From assembly GCF_900089585.1 (NCBI RefSeq), contig NZ_FLRH01000003.1, positions 1,874,501-1,938,500 of the forward strand: a stretch of DNA of 64,000 nucleotides, read 5' to 3'. Each line of letters begins with the position of its first letter. Positions within the stretch are counted from its first letter, which is position 1. Below, piece by piece: positions 28,051-36,725 of the stretch. Under the pieces are notes generated by a model. The model saw only the letters and a program-made list of their open reading frames with translations, was not told where the DNA came from and did no database searches. Made by a program: the position numbers and the translations under genes. Origin of the DNA: Micromonospora sediminicola (GTDB lineage Bacteria > Actinomycetota > Actinomycetes > Mycobacteriales > Micromonosporaceae).

Positions 28051-30012
28051 GTGACCACGACACAGAACAGCCGGCCCGAGTCCGCCGACGGCGCCGGGCC
28101 GCTGCCCGCCGAGGCGGGCCAGGTCTCGGAGAAGGAGGCCCGCCAGGTCGCCGAGGCGGCCCGCGAGGCTGCCTGGGACCGGCCCAGTTTCGGCAAGGAG
28201 TTGTTCCTCGGCCGGTTCCGGCTCGACCTGATCAACCCCTGGCCCCGGTCCGATCCGGACGACGTGGCCCGCGCCGACGAGTTCCTCGGCGCGTTCGGCG
28301 CCTACCTGGGGTCCGAGGTGGACGGCGCGGCGATCGAGCGCGACGCGCGCATCCCCGACGAGGTGTTCCACGGGATGGCCCGGCTCGGCGCGTTCGGCAT
28401 GAAGATCGACCGGAGGTACGGCGGGCTCGGGCTGAGCAACCTGCACTACTGCCGGGCGCTGATGCTCGCCGGTTCGGTGAGTCCGGCGATCGGCGCACTG
28501 CTCTCCGCGCACCAGTCGATCGGTGTGCCGCAGCCGCTGAAGATGTTCGGCACGCCCGAGCAGAAGGAGCGCTTCCTGCCCCGGCTGGCCGCCGGCGAGG
28601 TCTCCGCGTTCCTGCTCACCGAGCCGGACGTCGGCTCCGACCCGGCCCGGCTGGCCACCACCGCCGAGCCCACCTCCGACGGCACGGGCTACCGGCTCAA
28701 CGGGGTGAAGCTCTGGGCCACCAACGGCACGGTCGCCACCCTGCTGGTGGTGATGGCCCGGGTGCCGGCGGCGGAGGGGCGGCGGGGCGGCATCACCGCG
28801 TTCGTGGTGGAGGGCGACAGTGACGGCATCACCGTGGAGCGGCGCAACGCCTTCGTGGGGCTGCGCGGCCTGGAGAACAGCCTCACCCGGTTCCACGACG
28901 TCTTCGTACCGAAGGAGAACGTGATCGGCGGCGAGGGCAAGGGGCTGAAGATCGCCCTGACCACGCTGAACACCGGGCGGCTCTCACTGCCGGCGATGTG
29001 CGTCGGCGCCGGCAAGTGGGCGCTCAACGTGGCCCGGGAGTGGGCCGCCGACCGGGTCCAGTGGGGCCGGCCGGTCGGTGGGCACGAGGCGGTGGCGAAG
29101 AAGCTGTCCTTCATCGCCGCCACCACATACGGCATGGAGTCGATGCTCGACCTGTCCTGCCTGCTCGCCGACGACGACCGCAACGACATCCGGATCGAGG
29201 CGGCGCTGGTCAAGCTCTACGCCAGCGAGATGGCCTGGCGGATCGCCGACGAGCTGATCCAGATCCGGGGCGGGCGCGGCTACGAGACGGCCGACTCGCT
29301 GGCCGCCCGGGGCGAACGTCCGGCCGCGGTCGAGCAGCTCCTGCGCGACCTGCGAATCAACCGGATCTTCGAGGGCTCCACCGAGATCATGCACCTGCTG
29401 ATCGCCCGGGAGGCGGTCGACGCGCACCTCTCGGTCGCCGGCGACATCATCGACCCGGACGCGGGGCTGGGCCGCAAGGCGAAGGCCGGCGCACGGGCCG
29501 GCGCCTTCTACGCGAGGTGGCTGCCCACGCTGGCCGTCGGCCGGGGCCAGGCGCCCGGGGCGTACCAGGAGTTCGGGCCGCTGGCCGGGCACCTGCGGCA
29601 CGTCGAGCGGACCTCGCGCAAGCTGGCCCGCTCCACCTTCTACGCGATGTCCCGCTGGCAGGGGAAGATGGAGCGCAAGCAGGCGTTCCTCGGCCGGGTG
29701 GTGGACATCGGCGCCGAGCTGTTCGCGATGTCCGCGGTCTGCGTCCGGGCCTACGCCGAGCTGGCCGAGCACCCGGAGAACGTCGAGCTGGCCGACCTGT
29801 TCTGCCGCCAGGCCCGGCTGCGCGTCGACGAGCTGTTCACCGGCCTCTGGTCGAACACCGACTCGGTCGACGTGGCCGCCGCGAAACGGATCGTCGCCGG
29901 CCGGTACGCCTCGCTGGAGACCGGGGTGGTCACCCCGCCCGCCGACCTGCCCTGGGTGGCCCGGTGGCAGCCCGGCCCGTCCACCGCCGAGGACGTCCGC
30001 CGCCGCCTGTAA
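28051..30012 (+). CDS. Acyl-CoA dehydrogenase family protein (long form)
   Basis: A 653-residue flavoprotein. The core carries YGGLGLSN, the FAD/substrate motif FLLTEPDVGSDPARL, GVKLWATNG, the RIFEGSTEIMHLLIAREAV end motif with the catalytic-type Glu, and about 190 further residues, as in ACAD9/very-long-chain or mycobacterial FadE forms. It oxidises acyl-CoA esters; chain length is not readable. The GTG at 28051 has CAGGAGG upstream. Its stop codon TAA (30010-30012) belongs to a 56-base intergenic repeat, so a repeat insertion defined the present C-terminus RRRL. Confidence 0.9.
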   Translation: MTTTQNSRPESADGAGPLPAEAGQVSEKEARQVAEAAREAAWDRPSFGKELFLGRFRLDLINPWPRSDPDDVARADEFLGAFGAYLGSEVDGAAIERDARIPDEVFHGMARLGAFGMKIDRRYGGLGLSNLHYCRALMLAGSVSPAIGALLSAHQSIGVPQPLKMFGTPEQKERFLPRLAAGEVSAFLLTEPDVGSDPARLATTAEPTSDGTGYRLNGVKLWATNGTVATLLVVMARVPAAEGRRGGITAFVVEGDSDGITVERRNAFVGLRGLENSLTRFHDVFVPKENVIGGEGKGLKIALTTLNTGRLSLPAMCVGAGKWALNVAREWAADRVQWGRPVGGHEAVAKKLSFIAATTYGMESMLDLSCLLADDDRNDIRIEAALVKLYASEMAWRIADELIQIRGGRGYETADSLAARGERPAAVEQLLRDLRINRIFEGSTEIMHLLIAREAVDAHLSVAGDIIDPDAGLGRKAKAGARAGAFYARWLPTLAVGRGQAPGAYQEFGPLAGHLRHVERTSRKLARSTFYAMSRWQGKMERKQAFLGRVVDIGAELFAMSAVCVRAYAELAEHPENVELADLFCRQARLRVDELFTGLWSNTDSVDVAAAKRIVAGRYASLETGVVTPPADLPWVARWQPGPSTAEDVRRRL

Positions 30013-30064
30013 GGAAGGGTCCCCTGTCAACGCCTCCGGTAGAGGAGGGGACCCCTCTTAACAG
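30009..30064. repeat. 58-base family repeat, copy A
   Basis: From GTAAGGAAGGGTCCCCTG to CTTAACAG. It is an imperfect inverted repeat (GTAAGG...AGGGG / CCCCTCTTAAC) and matches copies B and C at most positions. It begins one base before the stop codon of the acyl-CoA dehydrogenase gene and may act as its terminator. Confidence 0.85.
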
Positions 30065-30068
30065 CCAC

Positions 30069-30239
30069 TCAACCGCGGGCGATCGCCCACGCGATCACCG
30101 CCGCCAGGATCAGGCCGTTGAGGGCGGCCAACACCAGGTACGCCGAAGGCGGGATCTTGCGACCCTTACGGACGAAACTCACCAGCACGCCCGCGTAGCC
30201 CAGCAGCAGCACGGCGACGACGATCAGGAAGTACAGCAC
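30069..30239 (-). CDS. Small two-span membrane protein (56 residues)
   Basis: Read from the GTG at 30239: MLYFLIVVAVLLLGYAGVLV, then a basic loop SFVRKGRKIPPSA, then YLVLAALNGLILAAVIAWAI and ARG. Two hydrophobic helices with a cytoplasmic positive loop are too regular to be chance. AGGG lies 7 bases upstream; a GTG at 30245 would add two residues. It starts 9 bases after the stop of the 201-residue membrane protein, so the two are probably translated together. Too short for most automatic gene finding. Confidence 0.6.
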   Translation of the reverse strand: MLYFLIVVAVLLLGYAGVLVSFVRKGRKIPPSAYLVLAALNGLILAAVIAWAIARG

Positions 30240-30248
30240 CGGCACACC

Positions 30249-30854
30249 CTACCGGCCGGCCCGCAGCCCCAGCCTGCGCAGCTCCAGCGCGGCGAGCGCG
30301 TCGACGGTCTCGTCGTCGCCGCGCCGCCACGCCTCGGCCACGTCCGGCGCGATCCGGGTGAGCTTCGACAACGGCTGGCCGGCGAGCGCGCGCAGCGCCA
30401 ACAGGTCCCGGCCGGCGGGCACGGTGGCCATCGCCTTCGCCGCGCCGGCCCGGCGCATCCAGCGCAGCCGCAGCGGCAGCCAGCCGAACAGCACCAGGCC
30501 GAGCGGGAACACCAGCACCGCGATGGTCAGCGCGAGCGCCAGCTGGCCGACCAGCTCCTGCTGGTCGCGGCCGGCCTCGGCGACCGCGCGGGCGGCGTCC
30601 GCGGCCCGGGTGAAGGGGGCGGTCAGCTCGTCGCCGACCAGCGGCACCCGGCCGACCTTGCCGCCGGCGTCGGCCAGGTTGTCGGCGAGTCCGCCGCCGG
30701 CCCCCTCCAGCTTCCGCCCGGGTACGGCGAGCTTCTCGACCAGGTCGTGCAGCCACAGCGCGAAGCGGATCGCCGCGTACACCCAGACGACCACGAGCAG
30801 ATCGGTGAGGAACTGGCGGACGGCGGTCGGAAAACGGTCGGCGTAGATCTTCAC
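30249..30854 (-). CDS. Membrane protein of unknown function
   Basis: A 201-residue protein. TM1 is about residues 18-35 (FLTDLLVVVWVYAAIRFALW), then a glycine-rich, helical extracytoplasmic region of about 60 residues, then TM2 (LALALTIAVLVFPLGLVLFGWLPL) and a basic/helical C-terminus. The GTG at 30854 (MKIYADRFPTAVRQ) is chosen over an ATG at 30890. No family recognised. It heads a two-gene unit with the 56-residue membrane protein. Confidence 0.72.
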   Translation of the reverse strand: MKIYADRFPTAVRQFLTDLLVVVWVYAAIRFALWLHDLVEKLAVPGRKLEGAGGGLADNLADAGGKVGRVPLVGDELTAPFTRAADAARAVAEAGRDQQELVGQLALALTIAVLVFPLGLVLFGWLPLRLRWMRRAGAAKAMATVPAGRDLLALRALAGQPLSKLTRIAPDVAEAWRRGDDETVDALAALELRRLGLRAGR

Positions 30855-30906
30855 GCCGGACAGCCTGCCACGGGGGGTGGGCATCGGCACAGGGCCGATC
30901 CGCGAC

Positions 30907-31209
30907 TCAGGACGACCCTTCGCCGGCGTGGCTCACCGCGTCCGCCACGATGTGCGCGACGTGCTCGTCGACCAACGCGTACGCGATCTCCCGGCCGCGC
31001 CGCGAGCCGCGCACCACGCCGGCGCCGCGCAGCACCCGCAGGTGTTGGGAGACCAGCGGCTGGGGGGCGCCGAGCTTCTCCACCAACTCGTGTACGCACC
31101 GCTCGCCCTCGGCCAGCTCGCTCACGATCGCCAGCCGGATGGGGGCCGAGAGCGCGCGCAGCAGGTCACCCGCGCCCTCGAAGGCGTCGTACCCGTTCGT
31201 GCCGGTCAC
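30907..31209 (-). CDS. ArsR/SmtB family zinc-sensing repressor
   Basis: A 100-residue winged-helix protein. LSAPIRLAIVSELAEGERCVHELVEKLG and QPLVSQHLRVLRGAGVVRGSRRGREIAYAL are the ArsR DNA-binding core. The C-terminal helix has D81, H83, H94 and E97, the exact D-x-H-x10-H-x2-E spacing of the SmtB/CzrA alpha-5 zinc site. Such proteins release DNA when zinc binds. It follows znuB by 43 bases but has its own leaderless promoter. In mycobacteria a similar smtB sits next to zur in the same chromosomal area; no zur gene is seen here. Confidence 0.9.
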   Translation of the reverse strand: MTGTNGYDAFEGAGDLLRALSAPIRLAIVSELAEGERCVHELVEKLGAPQPLVSQHLRVLRGAGVVRGSRRGREIAYALVDEHVAHIVADAVSHAGEGSS

Positions 31210-31215
31210 CCCGTA

Positions 31216-31221
31216 ACGGTA
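31216..31221 (-). promoter_or_regulatory. -10 hexamer TACCGT, leaderless promoter of the arsR gene
   Basis: On the minus strand TACCGT, six bases (TACGGG), then the GTG at 31209. The repeated TTAC sequence GGTTACCGTTACGG (31212-31225) could be an autoregulatory site. Confidence 0.45.
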
Positions 31222-31252
31222 ACCAATGCCAGCTGCGCCGGCCGGCGCGGCC

Positions 31253-32128
31253 TCATCCCAGCAGCACCTCGTGCTCGGCCGGCTCGGCCACCGGGGCGGA
31301 CGGGACCGTCCGGCTGCGTCGGCGCACCGCCCGGACGCCGGCCGCGCCGAGCGCCACCAGCAGGAACGAGCCGATCGCCACCAGCACCACCGAGGCGCCG
31401 GGCGCGGTGTCGGCGGTGGCCGCCACCCACACCCCCGCGCCGGCGGCGAACAGGCCCAGCGCCATCGCCGCCGTCATGGTGGACCGGAAGCCCCGGGTCA
31501 CCTGCTGGGCGGTGGCCACCGGCACCACCATCAGGGCGCTGATCAGCAACACCCCGACCGCCCGCATGGCGATGGTCACCGTGACCGCGGTGCCCACCGC
31601 GATGAGCAGGTTCAGCGCCCGCACCGGCAGGCCGGAGACCCGGGCGTACTCCTCGTCGTGGCAGACCGCGAACAGCGCCGGGCGCAGCACCAGCATGGTC
31701 ACCAGCAGCACCGCGCCGAGCACGCCGATGGTGACCAGGTCGGCCTGCGACGTCGTGGTCAGCGACCCGAACAGGTACGCGTTGAGCGACCCGCTGCTGG
31801 CGTCGGAGAGCCCGACCAGCATCACACCGCCGGCGATGCCCCCGTAGAAGAGCAGCGCCAGCGCCAGGTCCCCGGAGGTGCGCCCGTACGCGCGGACCAG
31901 CTCGATGACGACCGCGCCGAGCGTGGCCGCGAGCACCGCCACCAGCACGGGGGAGCGGTTCAGCAGCAGCCCCGCGCCGACGCCGGTGAGTGCCACGTGC
32001 CCGATGCCGTCGCCGATCAGCGCCAGCCGGCGCTGCACCAGGTAGATGCCGAGCGCCGGCGCGGCCAGCCCGATGACCAGCGCGCCGACCAGGGCGCGGA
32101 GCATGAAGTCGTACTGGAAGAGGTCCAT
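31253..32128 (-). CDS. znuB: Zinc ABC transporter permease ZnuB
   Basis: A 291-residue ABC-3 permease with eight to nine membrane segments. It opens MDLFQYDFMLRALVGALVIGLAAPALGIYLVQRRLALIGDGIGHVALTGVG, the standard family start, and has ARVSGLPVRALNLLIAVGTAVTVTIAMRAVGVLL. It forms the channel for zinc (or manganese) delivered by ZnuA. It starts one base after the znuC stop. Confidence 0.93.
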   Translation of the reverse strand: MDLFQYDFMLRALVGALVIGLAAPALGIYLVQRRLALIGDGIGHVALTGVGAGLLLNRSPVLVAVLAATLGAVVIELVRAYGRTSGDLALALLFYGGIAGGVMLVGLSDASSGSLNAYLFGSLTTTSQADLVTIGVLGAVLLVTMLVLRPALFAVCHDEEYARVSGLPVRALNLLIAVGTAVTVTIAMRAVGVLLISALMVVPVATAQQVTRGFRSTMTAAMALGLFAAGAGVWVAATADTAPGASVVLVAIGSFLLVALGAAGVRAVRRRSRTVPSAPVAEPAEHEVLLG

Positions 32129-32129
32129 C

Positions 32130-32894
32130 TCAGATGCCTGTCCAGAGCCCGGCGGGCTCCTCGTCGCAGTGCGGGTGCACGTGCTCGTGGTCCGGGTCGG
32201 CGTGGTGGCCGGCCGGCTCGGGCACCGCGCCGTCGTGGGCGATTCCGCCCTGGTGCACCACCACGGCCCGGCTGATCAGCGGGCGCAGCGGGCCCAGCTC
32301 GTGCGCGACCAGCAGCACCGTGCCCCCGCCGTCGCGGAACGCGCGCAGCGCCCCGGCGAACGCCTCCTGGCTGGCCGCGTCGACCCCGGCCGTCGGCTCG
32401 TCGAGCACCAGCAGCTCCGGCCCGCCGGCCAACGCGCGGGCGATCAGGGCGCGCTGCTGCTGGCCGCCGGAGAGCGTGGCCACCGGGTCACCGGCCCGGT
32501 CGGCCAGCCCGACCGCGCGCAGCGCCGCCGTGACCGCCTCCCGGTCGGCCCGCCCGGCCGGCCGGAACACGCCCCGGCGGGCCAGCCGCCCGGACGCCAC
32601 CACCTCGCCGACCGTGGCCGGCACGCCGCCGCCCGCGCCGAGCCGCTGCGGGACGTACCCGATGCGGTGCCAGTGCCGGAAGCGGCGCTGCGGCGTGCCG
32701 AAGAGGGCGACCGACCCGGCGCCGAGCGGCACCAGGCCGAGCGCGGCGCGGACCAGGGTCGACTTGCCGGACCCGTTGGCGCCGAGCACGGCGACCACCT
32801 CGCCGGCGGTCACGGTCAGTGAGACGTCACGCAGGACCGGCCGGCCGTCGTAGCCGACCGTCGCGTGCGCGATCTCGATCACGGGTGGGGTCAT
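32130..32894 (-). CDS. znuC: Zinc ABC transporter ATP-binding protein ZnuC
   Basis: A 254-residue ATPase: Walker A GANGSGKST, Q-loop YVPQRLG, signature LSGGQQQR, Walker B LLVLDEPTAGVD, and H-loop VAHELG. The C-terminal tail is histidine-rich (GHHADPDHEHVHPHCDEE), probably metal-binding. The start overlaps the znuA stop by four bases. Confidence 0.93.
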   Translation of the reverse strand: MTPPVIEIAHATVGYDGRPVLRDVSLTVTAGEVVAVLGANGSGKSTLVRAALGLVPLGAGSVALFGTPQRRFRHWHRIGYVPQRLGAGGGVPATVGEVVASGRLARRGVFRPAGRADREAVTAALRAVGLADRAGDPVATLSGGQQQRALIARALAGGPELLVLDEPTAGVDAASQEAFAGALRAFRDGGGTVLLVAHELGPLRPLISRAVVVHQGGIAHDGAVPEPAGHHADPDHEHVHPHCDEEPAGLWTGI

Positions 32895-33850
32895 GAGCAG
32901 TCCAGAGCGGTTCGCAGGGTCTGCAGGTTGGCCCGCATGGCGGAGAGGTAGTCGCCCTCGGCGGGCGGGCCCTCGATCGGGTCCAGGACCGCGGTCTTCG
33001 CCCCGACCTCCCGGGCGATCGTCTCGGCGACCTTCGGGCTGACCAGCGTCTCGAAGAAGATCGTACCGGCCTGGTGCTCCCGAGCCTCCTTCGCGACCTC
33101 GGCGAGCCGCTGCGGGGAGGGCTCCGACTCCGGGGTGAGGCCGCTGATGCCGATCTGCTCCAGCTTGTAGTGCTCGGCCAGGTAGCCGAAGGCGGTGTGG
33201 CTGGTCACGATCTCCCGGCGCTGGCAGGTGCGCAGGCCCTCGGCGTACGCGGTGTCCAGCGTCGTCAGCTCGGTGCGCAGCGCGCCGGCCCGCGCGGTGT
33301 AGTCGGCGGCGTGGTCCGGGTCGGCCCGGCCGAGGCGCTCGGCGAGCTTGTCGCCCACCGTGGCCAGCCGGGTCGGGTCGAGCCAGAGGTGCGGGTCCTT
33401 GCCGCCGCCCTCCTCCTCGTGACCGGCCTCGTCCTCGTGACCGGCCTCACCCTCGTGCTCGTGCCCGCCGGCGGCGGCGTCGAGCAGCGGGGCCACCCCG
33501 GCCACGTCGAAGGCCCGGTCGCCGCCGTTCTGCTCGACCGCCTCGTCCACCGCCGGCTGGAAGCCGGTGAGGTAGACGATCAGCTCGGCGTCGACCACCT
33601 GGCCCACCTGGCGCGGGTTCAGCTCCAGGTCGTGCGGCTCCGCGCCGGGCTTGGTCAGGTTGCTGACCGCGACCCGGTCGCCGCCGATCCGCTCGGCCAG
33701 GAACTGCAGCGGGTAGAACGCGGCCACCACGTCGACCTTGTCCGGGTCCTTCCCACCGCCGTCGCCGGTCGAGCAGGCGGCGAGACCGCCGACGGTGAGC
33801 AGGGCGGCGGTGGCGGTGGCGAGGGCACGGGGCGTGGCACGAACGGTCAT
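32891..33850 (-). CDS. znuA: Zinc ABC transporter substrate-binding lipoprotein ZnuA
   Basis: A 319-residue cluster A-I solute-binding protein. The lipobox is GLAAC (Cys26). FYPLQFLAERIGGD and KPGAEPHDLEL (His73, a metal ligand) are typical, and residues 130-147 form the His/Glu-rich loop GHEHEGEAGHEDEAGHEE seen in zinc-specific members. SHTAFGYLAEHYKLEQIGISG and the late ETLVSPKVAETIAREVG complete the fold. The ATG at 33850 (MTVRATPRAL) is preferred over 33871. First gene of znuACB, behind a Zur-like site. Confidence 0.94.
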   Translation of the reverse strand: MTVRATPRALATATAALLTVGGLAACSTGDGGGKDPDKVDVVAAFYPLQFLAERIGGDRVAVSNLTKPGAEPHDLELNPRQVGQVVDAELIVYLTGFQPAVDEAVEQNGGDRAFDVAGVAPLLDAAAGGHEHEGEAGHEDEAGHEEEGGGKDPHLWLDPTRLATVGDKLAERLGRADPDHAADYTARAGALRTELTTLDTAYAEGLRTCQRREIVTSHTAFGYLAEHYKLEQIGISGLTPESEPSPQRLAEVAKEAREHQAGTIFFETLVSPKVAETIAREVGAKTAVLDPIEGPPAEGDYLSAMRANLQTLRTALDCS

Positions 33851-33865
33851 GGGATCAACTGTCCG

Positions 33866-33886
33866 TGACAACGAAAATTATTGTCA
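33866..33886 (-). promoter_or_regulatory. Zur-like operator with -10 element
   Basis: TGACAA (33866-33871) and TTGTCA (33881-33886) flank an AT-rich centre, on the minus strand TGACAATAATTTTCG and on. A TAATTT -10 (33875-33880) is inside. It ends 16 bases before the znuA start. Position, symmetry and AT-rich centre match Zur control of zinc uptake; the regulator gene is not in this window. Confidence 0.65.
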
Positions 33887-33928
33887 AAAACGCATGATTG
33901 CATGTCACCGCAGGTCAGGCCGCACGGA

Positions 33929-34192
33929 TCAGCCGACCATCAGCTTGGCCAGCGCGACCGCGATCAGCAGGGTCAGCATCAGCAGCCGGAGCACCCGGGT
34001 CGCCGGCGCCTGCACCGGCCAGGTGACCGTCATCAGCCAGACCAGGCCGGCGGCCAGCACCAGCAGCAGGACACCGCCGGCCGGCCCGGGCGCGAACAGG
34101 CCGACCAGCACCAGGACCAGCGCGGCGAGGAACACCGTCGTCGGGTTGAGCCGGGCCAACCGGGACAGCACGGGACTCTGCGTACGCTGCAT
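33929..34192 (-). CDS. DUF6703-type small membrane protein
   Basis: An 87-residue protein with three hydrophobic segments (TTVFLAALVLVLVGLFA, VLLLVLAAGLVWLMTVTW and VLRLLMLTLLIAVALAKLMV). ATG at 34192 has TAGAGT seven bases upstream, a leaderless start. Function unknown; adjacent and divergent to the monooxygenase-like gene. Confidence 0.75.
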   Translation of the reverse strand: MQRTQSPVLSRLARLNPTTVFLAALVLVLVGLFAPGPAGGVLLLVLAAGLVWLMTVTWPVQAPATRVLRLLMLTLLIAVALAKLMVG

Positions 34193-34199
34193 GCCACAA

Positions 34200-34205
34200 A
34201 CTCTA
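34200..34205 (-). promoter_or_regulatory. -10 hexamer TAGAGT, leaderless promoter of the DUF6703 gene
   Basis: On the minus strand TAGAGT is followed by TTGTGGC and then the ATG at 34192. Confidence 0.5.
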
Positions 34206-34219
34206 CGAGGAGGAACGCC

Positions 34220-34561
34220 GTGCTGGTCACCAACCGGTTCGTGGTGGACGCCGAAACGGCGGACGAGTTCACCCGGGAGGCGCACGCGGCGCTCGCCGCA
34301 CTCGCCGCCCGGCCCGGTTACCTGCGCGGTGACCTGCTGCGGGCGCTCGACGACCCGGCCCACTGGTGCCTGCTCACCGAGTGGGAGTCGGTCGGGGCGT
34401 ACCGGCGGGCGCTGGGCGGGTTCGACGTCAAGGTCAGCGCCGTGCCGCTGCTCGCCCGATCGGTGGACGAGCCGTCGGCGTACGAGACGCTCGCCAGCGC
34501 CGCCCCGCAGGGCGAGATCGTCGTCGTCGCCAGTGATCGTGCCGCAGGTCCTTACCGCTGA
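34220..34561 (+). CDS. Antibiotic biosynthesis monooxygenase (ABM) domain protein
   Basis: A 113-residue ferredoxin-like protein. VTNRFVVDAETADEFTREAHAALAALAARPGYLRGDLLRALDDPAHWCLLTEWESVGAYRRAL follows the ABM pattern (strand-helix, then LxTEWES). ABM proteins include quinol-forming monooxygenases and haem-degrading enzymes, but key residues vary and a function cannot be set. GTG start, with GAGGAGGAA six bases upstream. Confidence 0.82.
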   Translation: MLVTNRFVVDAETADEFTREAHAALAALAARPGYLRGDLLRALDDPAHWCLLTEWESVGAYRRALGGFDVKVSAVPLLARSVDEPSAYETLASAAPQGEIVVVASDRAAGPYR

Positions 34562-34573
34562 GTCCCGGGGCAC

Positions 34574-34579
34574 TACCCT
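34574..34579 (+). promoter_or_regulatory. -10 hexamer TACCCT, leaderless promoter
   Basis: TACCCT, seven bases, then the ATG at 34587 of the proline-rich membrane protein. Confidence 0.5.
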
Positions 34580-34586
34580 GGCGCGT

Positions 34587-35132
34587 ATGACCGCTCCCGG
34601 ACCGGCCGCACCACCCCCGTCGCCCGTGCCGCCCGGCGCCCCGCCGGCGGACCCGGGCGTGCCCGCGCCGCCGCCCGGTCCCGGCGTCGCCCCGCCGTTC
34701 GCCGCCCCGCCCACCGAGGGCGGGCGGTCCCGGCTCTGGCTCGGCCTCGGGGTCGGCGCGCTGGCCGTGCTGCTCTGCTGCGGCGGAGGCGGCGCGGCCG
34801 TGGTCGGACTGGCCGTGAGCAACGTGCAGGCGGTCGGGGAGCAGGGTCGGGCCGTCACCGACGACTACTACCAGGCGCTGGTCGCGCGGGAGTGGTCCAA
34901 GGCGTACGACCAGCTCTGCGACGACGCCCGGCGGCGCGAGTCCCGGCCGGAGTTCGAGCAGCGGGTCGCCACCGAGCCGCAGATCTCCGGCTACAGGGTG
35001 GGCGACGTCGACACCGCCTCGCTGACCGTGCCGGTGGACGTGACGCTGGCCGGCGGCCGGCGGGAGGCGCAGACCGTCACGCTGGCGCCCGACCGGCAGA
35101 CCGGTGGCATGGAGGTCTGCGGGGTGAGCTGA
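34587..35132 (+). CDS. Single-span membrane protein with Pro-rich cytoplasmic tail
   Basis: A 181-residue protein: 45 residues rich in Pro/Ala/Gly, one transmembrane segment (LWLGLGVGALAVLLCCGGGGAAVVGLAV), then an extracytoplasmic domain of about 105 residues (DDYYQALVAREWSKAYDQLCDDARRR...) like DUF4878/NTF2-type lipoproteins. Function unknown. Conserved Cys in DQLCDD and the C-terminal EVCGVS could form a disulphide. Confidence 0.75.
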   Translation: MTAPGPAAPPPSPVPPGAPPADPGVPAPPPGPGVAPPFAAPPTEGGRSRLWLGLGVGALAVLLCCGGGGAAVVGLAVSNVQAVGEQGRAVTDDYYQALVAREWSKAYDQLCDDARRRESRPEFEQRVATEPQISGYRVGDVDTASLTVPVDVTLAGGRREAQTVTLAPDRQTGGMEVCGVS

Positions 35133-35144
35133 GGCGCTCCCCGG

Positions 35145-35150
35145 TATTCT
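35145..35150 (+). promoter_or_regulatory. -10 hexamer TATTCT of the glyS promoter
   Basis: TATTCT, about 100 bases before glyS. The leader contains a short GACCG/CGGTC hairpin (35162-35174) but no T-box signature. Confidence 0.55.
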
Positions 35151-35246
35151 GCTGGGCCCGGGACCGACGCGGTCGTACCGTTGTCCCGAACAGCCCGGTT
35201 CCATCCATCTCAACCGCGCCGACCGCCAGCCGGCGTAGGAGGAAAC

Positions 35247-36626
<1,380 letters not shown>

Positions 36627-36629
36627 GCT

Positions 36630-36687
36630 GTGTAAGGAAGGGCCCCTTCTTAACGCCTGGCGTAGAGAAGGGGCCCCTTCTTAACAC
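36630..36687. repeat. 58-base family repeat, copy B
   Basis: From GTGTAAGGAAGGGCCCCTTC to CTTCTTAACAC, directly after the glyS stop. The two halves each contain AAGGGGCCCCTT-like palindromes and the ends are complementary. Same orientation as copy A and opposite to copy C. Confidence 0.9.
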
Positions 36688-36725
36688 CCGTCATCCGGGG
36701 GAGATCGGCTCCGCCCGTACGCCGG

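Noticed and set aside
35133..35246. T-box leader before glyS
   Set aside because: No T-box motif, no specifier stem and no terminator with T-run in the 114-base leader.
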